Below, one piece after another: positions 43,440 through 56,600 of a DNA stretch of 64,000 nt. The stretch covers positions 1 to 64,000 of the forward strand of contig JASANC010002244.1 of the NCBI GenBank assembly GCA_030248135.1, in the 5' to 3' direction. The notes below the pieces were generated by a model. It worked only from the letters and a program-made list of their open reading frames with translations. It did not search any database and was not told the DNA's origin. The stretch's first letter is position 1, and each line of letters opens with the position of its first letter. The position numbers and the translations under genes were made by a program. The DNA comes from Theristus sp. LFF4_11. Taxonomy: Eukaryota; Nematoda; Chromadorea; Monhysterida; Xyalidae.

Positions 43440-43995
43440 TTTGATGTGAAACGTTGTGTGAAACGTGTGAAACGTGTGAAACGTGTGAAACGTGTTGTGA
43501 AACGTAGTGTGGAACATGATTTGAAACGTGTTGTGAAACGTGGTGTGAATCGTGGTGTGGAACACGGTTTAAAATCGGGTGTGAAACGTGGTGTGGAACG
43601 TAGTTTGAAACGTGGTGTGAAACGTGGTGTGGAACGTGGTTTGAAACGTGGTGTGAAACGTGGTGTGGAACATGGTTTGAAACGTGGTGTGAAACGTGGT
43701 GTGGAACATGGTTTAAAACGTGGTGTGAAACGTGCTAACGTGGTGTGGAACATGGTTGGAAACGTGGTATTAATCGTTTTGTGAAACTCGGTATGAAACG
43801 TTGCGTGAAACGTGGTGTGGAACAACATGGTTCCCATCTTAGCGGTTTTTACGGTGCCATATTTTGACTTTCACTTTTTTCAGGTGCGACCGGTACAGTG
43901 GTGTGAAACTTTGTGTGAAGGTGGGTGAAACGTGGTGGGAAACGTAGTGTAAAACATTGTGTGAAACGTTTAGTGAAACGTGGTGCAAAACGTTT
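43440..43995. repeat. GTGAAACGTGGT minisatellite
   Basis: Tandem array with a 12-bp core GTGTGAAACGTG and variants GTGTGGAACGTG and GTTTGAAACGTG, often arranged as 36-bp higher-order units. The array is cleanest at 43500-43740 and decays to about 43995 with one non-repeat gap around 43830-43900. Because 12 is a multiple of three, both strands stay open; the plus strand reads VKRGVKRGVERGLKRG-like peptide. Confidence 0.92.
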
Positions 43996-46008
43996 TGCCA
44001 TTCCAGTGCATCGCTGCTACAGTGCGCAGAACTTTACGGCGACAAGACAGAAGCGCGTTTGCTACTGAAGATTTCGCCTTCATAACTGCCTGCAAACGTC
44101 CACAGCGACGATCACGCGCACGCATGTGTCATTATTGTTATGTGCATTGTGATGTTGTTGTGTTGGTTGCATGACGCAATCAGCGCGATATCCATCCAAA
44201 CCCGCCTCTTATCTCTCTGTCTCTCTCTCTCTCTCTGTAACCGCGAGAACACCAAACACGGAACGAGTAAAATCGCAAAAATTAAGAAAAAAACTGAACT
44301 TTGAAAACGCAATTAGAACATTGTGAAACCTGCTTGTTTTTAAGCGCTTGATTTTGACGTGAGATTTCGCTTCAAAACGGCGGCTTGTTGTTCTTGTTGT
44401 TTTCAACAACGAATCATGAAAATTAAAACAAAACAACTGGAAACGTACCAGGTTTTCAGTTTAAAATAGCGCGTTGTGTGGTGAATGTTGTTGAACGGTT
44501 GCAAACTTGAATGACATATGAGGAAAGAAGTGTAGTTGGGCTGAATTGAGGTGGTGAAATCATTTTTTGAATCGGTTTTTTTTCTTTTTTCTTTGAATTC
44601 AGGCTCGGGCACCCATAAACCCCGGTGGTATTTTCTTGTGCACCGGCCGCACCTGAAAAAAGTAAAAATCAAAATCGCGCAACGCAAAAATCGCCGAACT
44701 GAAATTTGAAATTTGAAGTTTGGAATTTCAGTTTTCTTATTATGATTCTTCGGGGTCTGTTTTTGTTTCTGCAATCTTAATGACTTTAGACACACATGAA
44801 ACATTGGGAAAACACGGATGGAACAACTCACCGGTAGGTCTTTTAGTGCGTTTTTTTCTGAAAATTGACTTTAGTGCTAGCGCTATAGAAAGACCATATA
44901 GGATTACGGTATTATAGATATTACAAGATATTGTTCTTTGGGTGCATTTCAAAAAACAAGCGATAATATTCAAGTTCATTTTGCGAGACATATGATCTCG
45001 AGAAATGTTGGAAGGTCAAAATCAAAACGCGTGTGTGCGGCTTGGCTACGCCCAAAATGACGCGCATGAAATTGTAGATTTTCTACACTCGGATATCTTG
45101 TATGGTCTAGACATACGCTCGGATCTCACAGTTCAAATGAGCAAAGACCGCATCTCAACGTTGATCGACTCTGATCGTCAATCAAAAACGGGATGATTTT
45201 CCGCATTTGAAATCACGTATACACATGCAGTATATGTATGTTCGATTGAAGAAAAAAATGGGATTGGCTGTGATGCTCTCGCTTGCTCGCATTATACGCT
45301 TTCACAGTCATGTTTGATGTTGCTCATTCGATTTTCGCTGATGAGAAAATTTTTCGAGCACTTTTGCGGTGAAAATTTATAAGCGCTTGACATAAATAAC
45401 TCTAACTGCTATAATGTGTGATATCAAAGGTGCATTTATAGCGCTTTCAAATGATAAAAATCGCGCTTTTCCGTTTTGCACGTCTGATTGTAATCGTTTT
45501 TGTCTCCAAGAAAACCGAGTTTTTTTTTGCATGCTGAAAGTTTCGTGATCAGCGGAAAATGGAGAAAAACAAAAGGCAGAAAAAAATTGTGATCAGACAA
45601 TAAAGAACCAGACCCGGGGTCCGGGCGGGCCCAGGGTGCCCCGCGGGAGCTGCCGTGTTGTAAAACGTGTCTGGTTTTTCTTACGCGTGCAGCAATTGTC
45701 TGGTGTTTCATTCAAATTTGTTGTCTATGTACCTGTTTTGCCTGCTATGAAATTATTTTTACCATCTTTCCAGATTGAAAAGAGAGGAAAAAACAGGTGC
45801 TTATTTATACAGGTTGTTTCATGCGCACGAAACGATGGGGGCAATGAGCAATGAAAGCTCCGAAAGCATCACCTGTGACATCTTTCAAGACCGGTTACAA
45901 TTTCGACACGAATTTCTAGAACTGCCAATCACAAACAGCAAGGTCCGCTGTAAAATGCAGACACGCATATAATGTGCATTGTTTCCACACATAAACGATA
46001 ACCATATA

Positions 46009-46271
46009 CCGTAAAGTCTTGCATATAAGGCCTCCTTATATAAATTTGAAAATCAAAAATTTCTGAAAAAAAGTGGAATTTCGTGTGACAACCTTATAAG
46101 TGGGAGGAGATCTTATAAAGCGAAGATTAGGAATTCCGGGCCTGATAAACGGGGAAGGATTTTGACCAAGTCAAAATTTTGAATTTTTTGGTTTCCCGCC
46201 GTGTGACACTCCGCCCATTTTTGGGTGGGAATTTTATAAGTGGGAGGAACCTTATATGCAAGATTTTACGG
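46009..46271. mobile_element. pogo-like MITE
   Basis: Terminal inverted repeats CCGTAAAGTCTTGCATATAA and the inverse TTATATGCAAGATTTTACGG, flanked by TA (46007-46008, 46272-46273). Internal arms include TTTATAAGTGGGAGGA-type sequence. The TACCGTA... ATAAGG terminus resembles the TACCGTATTTTCCGGACTATAAGG-like ends I recall from pogo/Tigger MITEs in other animals. No coding capacity. Confidence 0.82.
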
Positions 46272-49200
46272 TACATATTTCGAAAACACAGTAATTCCTG
46301 TGTGCCGAAATTTGCCATAATTTGCTGTCGGTCGCTGGTGAGATGCAACAGGAAAGGCACCAACACTGAAAACCGCATTGTGTGTCGAATTAGAAAAAAC
46401 GTAAAACCATTCGCCGGGTGTATCAGAATGCCACGACGGAGACAGTGGAGCGTGTACACGGTCATATCCACCTCAGTTTTTAAAGCATTTTTAAGCAAGA
46501 AACAAAAAACATTCGAAAATCATACTTGATCTAAGCATGTGAGACAACAATAATAGGTTTAAAAAACCCTGTCTACACGGCCTTCTACAAACATACATTT
46601 CAAATTACCGTAGTTTGACGGTTTTTTATTTTGCAAAAATCGTCCAGAATAAACTAATCAATGGGATCCTTTGCTCTGCGTCGAACACTTCTGCTGAGGC
46701 GCCTTACTACAGCACCTTTTTTTGGCGTTCAGTTGATTTGATATATGGGAAAAAGCGAAAAAAAACGCCGCAGACAAACGCACCAAAGTCAAGTCACAAT
46801 GCAACTCAATGCTTTTATTTCAAAAAATGTTTACATCAAACCGACCACAGCATCACCATCAGTCAGACTACAAGAGAAAAGTCACCGTTGTTTTTTGCTC
46901 GGTTGAACACGGCAAAAGAATCGTGAAAGTTCCGTCTCGAACAAAACCGCGCACCATGTAAAGGAATTTGAATCTGGGGTTTATGAGAGTGCTCCTGTGT
47001 GTAAAAACCGCCCCTGTATGGGAGCCATGTAGCGACTATTTTTGAGTTTTCCGTTTTTGATCGTCGGAAAATATGCTCGCTTGCACAACGAACGTACAGC
47101 TTTGTCACAAACTTACAAACTTTCTAATATGTATGTAACTTACCTTACGTGAACTCAACTTTTAATATGAACTTTATAGTCAACTTAGTTGTATACCAAC
47201 TTAACAACCAAAAAGCGAACAAGTAACAAAATGCGCCTGTCATGATATAACACGTGTAACTAAAACTTTAAAATTAGTAGCAAGTTTAGCGCATGTAGCA
47301 ACTTTAGTAGCATATAAGCGCGCATACATGTACTTGTGCATTTTATGCATCTTATTAGTGCAATTAACTCTGTGGCAAGTTGAGTTAGCAACGTCCCATT
47401 AGTTAGCAGAGCACCATCGCTGTCACGCCGATCCCAGATGCCAGTCAACCGTGGGCAACACACAACGGGGGGCGTGCTATGCGATGATGAGCATACAAGC
47501 TGTACACACCAAATACCTCAGCTGTTCGTATTTTTTCTTTCATTGAAAAAAAAAACGCGAGACACGATATATACCGAAAGCGACGTATATGAAAGAGAGC
47601 GAGAGAGAATAAAAAAAAACGCTACAACTGTACACAGTTTTTGTAGACGTCGACGACGCTTTTTGCACAAACTCTGCGGTTTTCGCTTTTTCAGTGCGCG
47701 CTTGTCTGGGACGCGCGTGTTGCCTGCCCATCGCGAGCAACCGCCGGTTTTCACCAAAACTCCTACTCTCTCTCTCTCTCTCTCTGCTCTCGCAATCGTT
47801 GCCGCCGCTTGTTTTCCGTTCTCTTCGTATTCAGTTGCTTAGTTTTGTTGTTCTGGTTGTTGTTGTTGGTTTTGCCGATACACACATGCTCTCCGTCTCG
47901 TTCACAACACAACTGAACGCTGTTATATAGTATTACAGTCTAGCTTCTGTCACAATGTATGTCTACGGCAGCAACTGAAGTTTCTCAATTAATCATATTT
48001 TCCCGAAAGTCGGGAGGAAGTGCACAACAACAACAACAGCAGTCATGTTTACACGTTGTGGCGAATCGATACAACTACGCATTTATGAAAAGTTCACTCT
48101 CGGAATCATGGATAATATATTGATGATTTTGATTGATTGATTCCGTTCCCAGCCTCTTCAACACGTCGTCGTCGTCGTATTTGGTGTTCTGTTTTGAAAG
48201 AATTATTTATGACCAACCAACGTCGTTCTGTGCAACAAAACAAGCGACGATTATGAGACACATGAGAGAGTATGGGACAGAGATACGGTATAAGCAAAAA
48301 CAAGCAAGCAAGGTTTGCAAGAAGTGTTGAAGTTGTGGTTGTTGTTGTTTGTCTGGGAGACACAAGTTGTCCGAAAACGAAATCAAAGACACAAAGATCC
48401 ACTATTGGAAACCGCAGTGTGTCGAGCTTGAACCTGGTGCTCCATCCAAAGATACGAGCTTTTCAGCCAGTTTGTGCGGTTTTTTCATAATTACGTCTCT
48501 GGGATTTCAGCCAAAAACTTTCAAAACAGACGACACACGATTCCTAAAGGTCATATTTCCACAGGTAAACATATTACATGGCAGGGATATGTTTGAATTT
48601 CATGGTGTTCGAAACGTTCTTATTATTGATTGATTTTGCGCTTGTTGAAAACTGTTGCACGCGTGTTGGATCGCTGGATCGACTGGGCGCTGCGCCGCGC
48701 GCACAACAGTAGAAACGTCGTTGTGATCTCAGTTATGAAGTGATGCAGGTTTTTTTGAGATGAGACTTTTGTTAACCCACACACTTTTGTTACAAACTTG
48801 GTTCGTTGTTCTAACAGACCTCACTGTGTCTTCATGCGGCCACAATGGCGCTCACAGTTCACCACCACAATTGTTCATCGTTTCGCATTAAAACTTGTTT
48901 TCAAAAAAACTTTCAAAATCCAGCAGTCCGTTTTGGGTATCTTTATTCGAGTTCTTTTTCGTGGTAAAACTATTGCACTTGAGAATGTTCCAATCAAACA
49001 ACATATTGCAAAAGTGGTACAAAACAACAAAACTGATGTACAAGAAGCCATGCTGGGCTCGCAACAATATCTTACACAGGAAAAATATCTGACACAATTT
49101 GATCAAGCGCAAAAGTCTTGGACAAAATTTGATAAATAAATTGAAACGGGCAGTGGAAAAAAGTGAAAAACCGAAAACAGAAAAAACTTGGCCTGACGGT

Positions 49201-50677
49201 TGGAGAAAAACATTTTAAACGGACCAATGATCAATCAATTAAAAGTGAAACAAAACAAATGCCGCACCATCAAAAATTTCAGGACGAAAAAAACAATTGT
49301 GGCACAGCCGAGAATGACGGATTTTTTAAATTGAAATGATTTAAAAAATTTATTTATTACGGTATTGTAACCTGGGTTAATAAGCATGGTTCGTTTGAAA
49401 TTTTCAAGATCTGAACAAACTACTCCTTGAGATCTGCCCGCAGCGCAACACACGGCAAGCAACATTGACTGGCCCCATGACAAAAAAATGCACGACATAA
49501 AACTCACAAATCACAAGCTACCCCGCACAGAATAAAAATCGTATAATAAAACGATGAATCCATGAAATGCGCAAAAAACTGATAAAGCAAGCAGCACAAT
49601 TCAGCTCATCAAAACGCAGATTTGTACAAAATCAAGCACACAACAGCACAACTTTTTTTGGAAAACTCACTCAAAATCAAAGTCCAAGTGAAACAAGATC
49701 AAGATTAATAAATTATCATTCTAACAAAACAATAGAGCAAGACTTGACTGAGATACGAGAGAGTTGACAGACCCATGGGTTTCCACAAACCACATTAAAT
49801 AAAGTGAAAGATTCGAAAAACATGTTTTTGGTTAAGTATTGGCATGAACAACGATTGCGGCTGGAATTTTCATCAAATGTTCTTGCGAAACAATCAGCAG
49901 AAGTGTCCAGAGAAAAAAGTCTACGGAACTCTCATTCAAACACACGCATCATCGCCGGAGCCGATTGACTGATTTGAAATCGGTAAATTTTAATTATTTT
50001 TTTTTAATCAATCAGTAAACCTGCATATCAGATTCGAAAGTTCGAACACAACAGTACGATAGTTTCTCAATTTCAAATTACTGAAGTTTTCAATCGACCT
50101 GACTGCGACACAAATATCAGCCAACCCCCGCTGCAGTTCCCTGATTTCAGACATTTTGGCACGAATAAACCTGATTTTCAAGGGGTGTGTTGGTCTTGTC
50201 TTGGTTTCCCTCCTTGAAAATGACAGGCGTATCGGATTCATGCCATAACATCTAAAATAAAGCAACGCTGGAACGGGTTCATTCAAACCGTCAAACTCAA
50301 AAAAACTATTTCAATTTTGTTAACCGCACTGAATTTGATTAATCCAAAAATCACCGCATCGTGTAAAATCACCACAAAAAGATTGCCCGAAAAACCAGGC
50401 TCACCGATGTGTTGATTGAACCTCGATCTAAAAAAGAACTCTTGGCTCAAGCATCGGACTTTGGATATTTCAGACCATAAATAAAGTTTTCAGGCAACAG
50501 GCATAGAGATTTCCGCGCAAAGCTTCTGCGCGTTTTCAATTTTTGATTAAAAGTCCACCATTTACAATTGCACAATTCTCAGTTTGCGGCGGTGATTTTA
50601 CACAGACGCGAGAGGACTCATGCTTTGAACAAACCAACAAACCACAACAGCCACCAATAACAAAAAGCCAACTCGAA

Positions 50678-53600
50678 TCACGGATTCGTGACACGCGGCA
50701 GCGCCAGCTGCGTCGGCCGCTGATGCCGCGACGAGGAGGCAGTTGACGACGCGGACGAACTCTGACTGCCGGTTGGGGCGGCGGCGTCAAACGTCGCCGA
50801 CGCATTCGACGTCTCTCGCTGCGAGTCAACCAGAATCGCGGTCGTCTCCGGCGACGTGTAGAACGTCCGCAGCGGTTGCCGAGGTGAATGACGCCACGGG
50901 TCGCACTCATCACGGTGGAATTGTTGCTGCGGTTGTAGTTGGTGTTGTTGCATGACGCCTATTTCCGAATGATACTGATACGGATAGTCGTTCATCTCCA
51001 GATCAACGCAGTCATCATCATCGTGGTTGATCATATTCGGCGTCGACGACACCGGTGGCGGCGTCGTGTCGGCGCTGTGCGCCAGCGACTGTTGATGTTG
51101 AGCGTCCATCACCACTGTATTTGGATCGTTCACCGTCGCCGCGAGCAACAGCGCGTCACGATGCGATTCGGTGTGCGAACTCTCCTCGCAGTGATCACCG
51201 TTCGTCGTCTGCGAGTCTCGGGTGCCGCTGCCGCCGTCGGCATTGGAGATCGGCGATATCGAGGCGGGGTGATGGTGATGGTGATCGGTGAGTTGTTGAT
51301 CGCCGCTGCTGCCCGGCGAGCACGACGACTGGTGGTGAGGTTGAGTGGTGATCGACGGTTGCGCGGAGTGGTCGAGCTGCTGTAGGAGGTACTCGATGTT
51401 GCGCAGCTTCAGAGGTTGCGCCTTGATCAACATGCCTGTAAAACGCTGGTTGTTGACGCTTTTCACGTTTGTTCGAAAGATATATAGCACGAAAAACTTT
51501 GAAGTCAACAGGAAGAACGAATGTATCGGGTTTGGTTGAAATCAATCAAACACCCTCCTTGTGGCGGAAATTTAAAATTTCCAACGTGACTCTGCGGCAT
51601 TTCAGCGACTCGGGTCATTATTTTTGCAATTTTGAATTGTCACGTCAAGCTGTGCTCGCATCCGCGCGCGCGCTCAGTCTCAAAACGCTAAATAAGAGAC
51701 AATACCACTATCAACTGGCTGGAAATACCCAAACCACCCATCCCGTTGCACTCGAAAACTGCGTGCAAACCAAGAAGAAGACAAAAAAAATCCAAAAAAA
51801 ACACGCACCAGTAGACGCCGAATTCGCTCTGGCCGCCGCCGAGAGGCTGCCCATCGATGACGCCGGACTGGTGGCGCTTCGATTGTGCGCTGTGGTCGTC
51901 GACGTCGCGTAGGCAACGCGGGCAGACTGCGGTTGTTGCTGCTGGTGGTGGTGGACGGGCAGTTGGGAGTGATTGAACGAGGCACCGTCGATCGAGGGGC
52001 GACGGTGTGCGTAGCGCGGCGAGTGGTGCGCTCCGACCTGAAGCAGGATTGACGTTTGCATTTTGCTCTTGTTTCTTCTACAGTCTTATTCCCATATCAT
52101 ATACAGTCAGCTGATTGGTTGGTTGCTGTGTACACCAGTGATGCGTTCTGTGCGGACTACTAATCAAGTGCCGTTTCCACAAGTTCGCCATTGTGAGCGA
52201 GCTCGAGAAAGCTGCTTTTTTGATGCGATCACTGCGTGAAGATCAGCGAGACTGCACGCGGTTGTCGCCTGTTTGGGCGTTGTATTGGACTCGAATACGA
52301 CGGAACGCACACCCCCCCCCCCCCCAAAAAAAAACCCTCCACGCACCTCCGTGTCCGTCGAGTATCCGCTCGGCCGACTGGCGCGGTGCGGTCGCTGTTG
52401 CGGCGTACCACCAGCATGTTGCGGGTGCCCTCTGGCGGCGGTGGTCGCCCTCACCGGCGGCGGACTGAACATCATGACCGTCTGTTGTTGCGCGACGTCG
52501 TAATAGGTGCTGACGGGCATTGATGCGAGCGTGTGCGCGTTGTGAGGGGTGATGAACCGCAGTTGCTGATGTGGCGGCTGATGCGTGTCGCTGCGAGACG
52601 ACGGAGAGGTGATCACTTGCGCTGCTTGTTGTTGTTGGTGGAAGGCGGCGTAGTGGTCGAGTTGACGGAGGCCTGCAAGGGCGGGAATTTGAAGTTTTGG
52701 ATTCGAAGTTCAACTCTTAAGTGAATCTTTTGCTAGAAAGGAAGTGTTTGACAGGCACTGTGTTCAAACTTGATCATTCTTTCGGTGTACCAACCAACCA
52801 ATCAACTGGATGGTTGACTTTCGAATTCATTGACTACTGTGTTTGATTCGCAACCGTACGCAAAGGTCGAGTCGAGCATTTTCAAAGACCGATTGATGCT
52901 GATACTAGATACTGCACACTGAAAACAATTCAAGCCAGCCAACTGGCTCGTGTCTGTAAACGTTGGCGCCACACCACCAGAGCGTGCTATCAGTGTTTCA
53001 CACGTTTCCAACGTCAGTACCGTCCCGTTTTGTTCCAAAAAATACCCACAACAACAAACCGTACCACCAAACCACCATCACCAACCTTGCTCATAGACCC
53101 TCTGATAAGCCCCGTAAACCCCAGCAGCAGTGGACGTCGCTACCGGCTCGCCCATCATCGGTTGCTGCTGATATTCGCCGGTGAAATCCAGGTTCTGCGG
53201 TTGCGGTGCACCATTATTCGATGCCGATTGCGCATTATTATTATTATTCGCCGCCAATAGCGGGGTGAACGACTCCGAATCAGAGTTTCGCGGGGTACCA
53301 CCGGAGTTCTTCAGAATGCCGCGATCCGGCGCAAGAGCAGGCGGCGGCATCAGTCGCGGCGCTTGCGGGCTCACCGATCGTGCGACCACCGAGCCGGTGG
53401 CGCCTGGAAAACGGAGGTGTGGAAGTTTTTTTGTTGGGACTTGTTTGCTTAGGTCGAGTTGGTTTTAGGATTTCGTTGGGTTTTTGGTCGCAGTGCGTGA
53501 AAAAGTACTTCATAAGTAAATCTAGCCAATCAATCAAGCAGTAAAAACTCGTCAATGATTCAATCAATCAATCAATCAATTGATCCATTGTGAAACCAGT

Positions 53601-56600
53601 TCAGGAATGTTTGCAAGGACTTGTTCAAATTGATACTACACGCTGTTCACAGAGTTTTTCGGAGTTTCCTGCTTTTTTGCGAAATAAAATGGATGCATGG
53701 TTGGGTACAAGCACTGTGAGGTGTAAATGCAACCAACCGATCAATTCATCAATCCAGTAATCAATCTAGCCAGTTACGGGGCATTCATGAAGCAGTATCA
53801 GTATTTCCATCATTGCGTAGCTATGCGAAACGCAACATAGCTAGGGTTGGCAAAATACCGTTTTTTTCAAATCGTGGTAAAAAACCTGTATTTTTACCGG
53901 TAAAATTACGGTAATTTTACCGAAAAAAACGAAAGCCAAAAAGTTGTAAAAACCCACATATTTTTCGCAGCCGACTTTCAACTTGAACCAGGACTTGTGA
54001 AAACAACTTTCAGAATGCTTTGTTCAAAATATCGTGCACCAACAAAGAAAATAAATTATGTTTGGGCTTGAAAACCCAAAAGGCCAGCAATAAATCGAAC
54101 GTTATCTTTTGCTCAATAATTTATTGTCCACCAATTACATGGGAAAAAACCACAGCGTTTTCACCGGACAGTCTTTGGTCACAATAGACGAACATAATTT
54201 GCTGCAATAACGCAGTTAAACCGAATCAGTTCAGTCAGTTCAGATCAAAAAAAAAACAAATCAGTAATTGTGTAAGAAAGACAATGTTGAGCGACATTTG
54301 GAATTTTTGAAATTTTCAGCTCAGCTCGGCAGCTCCAGCCGATTCTTGCACATCGCTTAACAGTTCTTTCAAACATCAGTGTCAATTTCGTCATCATATT
54401 TTTCACAGATTTTCTCATTTTCTCATCAAAAATGATATAAAAACTCAGGGTCCGAAATTGAAAAAAAACGGAAAAATACGAAAAAAACCGGAAAAATACA
54501 GAAACGGTCTTTTTCCCGTTTTTTTCAAGGCACCAATTTTTGCCCTGGTAAAAAAACGCGTATAAATACGTGTTTTTTTACCGGTAAAAAAAACCGGTAT
54601 TTTTACCATGCCAACCCTAAACATAGCTATGCGTCACTAAATGCTGCTTCATGAATGCCGTCAATTAACCAATCCGCCACACTGCCCACACAACACAATC
54701 AGACTGATCTCGAAACATTTTCCAAAAAAATGATAACAACAATCGCACAACGCTTTCGCCACTTACCGCTGCCTTGTGACTTGTTCGACATCGTGTCCTT
54801 CTCGTCGGAGCGCTCATCAATTCGACTGAGATCATGCACGATGTGATGGCGAGAGGAGCGTTTGTGTTTGCGTTTCAGTTTTTCGTCTCTGGAAAAAAAC
54901 GAATACGGATGTAACGAGAATCGCAGACAGCACCTGAATTTGGTGTTTAACCGGTTGTTTAAGATTTTTAGTCGGTTACTGTCGAACTTCAAATTATAGA
55001 CAGTCAGCTGATTGGTTGGTGATCACGTGCGTGCACGTTTTATGTGCAGCAGATACTCCACCTCAACGGCAAGGTATGCATCACGTGATCACCAACCAAC
55101 CAATCAGCCGATTGCCCAGAATAATTTACAGTTCGACTGTAGCTACAATCTCACAGAGCCGATTGGTACGATCTGTGTCAGTATCCAAACCCAACCTTAC
55201 ATGATCTGTAATCTCTTATGGACTTCCGGATTTCGAAACCGAAAAGTAAAATGGCAAAAATACTGAAGTGATCAAAATCATCTGAAAAAAGTAAAACACA
55301 AACCGCACCGACAAACCAAAAAAAAACTAAACAAATCCCCACGCACCTGTACGACGGCATGTTGCCGAACTTGATGCTGCGCTGTACCGTGTCACCGGAG
55401 ATGTCGCTGCACTTTTCAAATTCCCGCTGCGCGAGTTCGGACAGTTTCGCGGTCGTGTCGAACGTGGTGCGACGACTGAGCAGACAAAAAGTGGACACTT
55501 TCACATTTTTATGTGAAATTGAAAATGGATTGAAATATGGATCTGTCTGGATATCCGTTTTTTTTGCATTGAAAAATGAAACGCTAAACAGCTAGCTGGC
55601 TTGCAAATGCAGAAACGTTTTTACAGTGAAAAATGTTGGGTAGTAAGCCACCATTTCTAATGTCAACGTCACTGTGGTTGTTGTGGTATTATGCTAAAGG
55701 TGAACCAAATGGTCTGCCATAACGATTGGCTGGCAATAGCACGCATCTTATAGCATTCCACCAATCACGGTTGACAAGTCTGTCTGTACTCCCTGATGCT
55801 CTCACATGAATGGGCCATGAGTAGAAGAACATAAAAAAATACCGGTTTTTAACTAATTCTGTAGAAAAAGTATCACGCACCCAATATAAACCCTAGAAAG
55901 ACATCCGTGAAAAGCCAAACTCACCGATAACAAAGCAGCAAGAACAACAGCAGTAGCACGATGCCACCCGCGACGCCGCCGAGGATCACGAGCATCGTGG
56001 ACGTGTCCAGATTCGTCGTTAGCATGTCTGAAACTTGGTTTTCCTAGTCTGAATTTCTGTCATTGGTTAATTGTGAAATCAAAAAAACCCCACAGAAAGT
56101 GCTTGTCTGACGACCGCGAACCGGAATTTACCACAGGCTTTTTTAATGGAACTAGCAAACACACCGGCACACGTGGCACAATGGTGCGTGTACACATTGC
56201 GTGACACGTGCCAGTGCGTTTGTCATTGTCACCGTGCAGTCTTCACATTTGAGCTTTAGTTTCAAAATTCCAGGACCAGTCTAGTGACACGCTGTGCAAG
56301 ACCTGACCTCTAAATCTCTCAATACCTGACCTCTAAATCTCTCAATACCACAAAAAATTCAGTTAAACTGAACTCTCAAACTGACCGAACGAAGTTGACG
56401 GCGTCGCTGCGTGCGGGTATCTCGTCATGTCCATCGGTGCAATCGGTGCCGGTGTCGCCACCTGGACGCTACAGTCGTCGCCGTCGTAGCCGTAGTCGCA
56501 GTAGCAGCGATTCGTGGTCGTGCAGACCTGCGCGATAAAAAAGAAACGGAAAGTTGACAATACTGAGATGTACATTCTACTTGGAATTCCATTAATAAAG

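Larger units (their letters stand above)
42788..50677. other. Gene-poor interval between the MMP and ADAM genes
   Basis: About 7.9 kb lie between the MMP start and the ADAM stop. They hold the 12-bp minisatellite (43440-43995), a pogo-like MITE (46009-46271), CT-rich microsatellite tracts near 44210-44240 and 47765-47785, and an (AAC)n tract near 48027. Acceptor-like CAG sites upstream of the MMP ATG (about 42820) may mark a 5' UTR intron or trans-splice site. Possible small exons at 44598-44858 (minus) and around 48510-49139 (plus) could not be tied to a known family. Confidence 0.5.

Noticed and set aside
48510..49139. Candidate plus-strand exons (PKTFKTDDTRFLKVIFPQ, then an open frame to 49139)
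   Set aside because: The two pieces have splice-like edges but the best protein-like frame of the second is not in phase with the first, and neither matches a family.
50008..50286. 92-codon minus-strand open frame (contains MSEIRELQRGLADICVAVRS)
   Set aside because: Protein-like but isolated, with no splice context or family match; could be chance.
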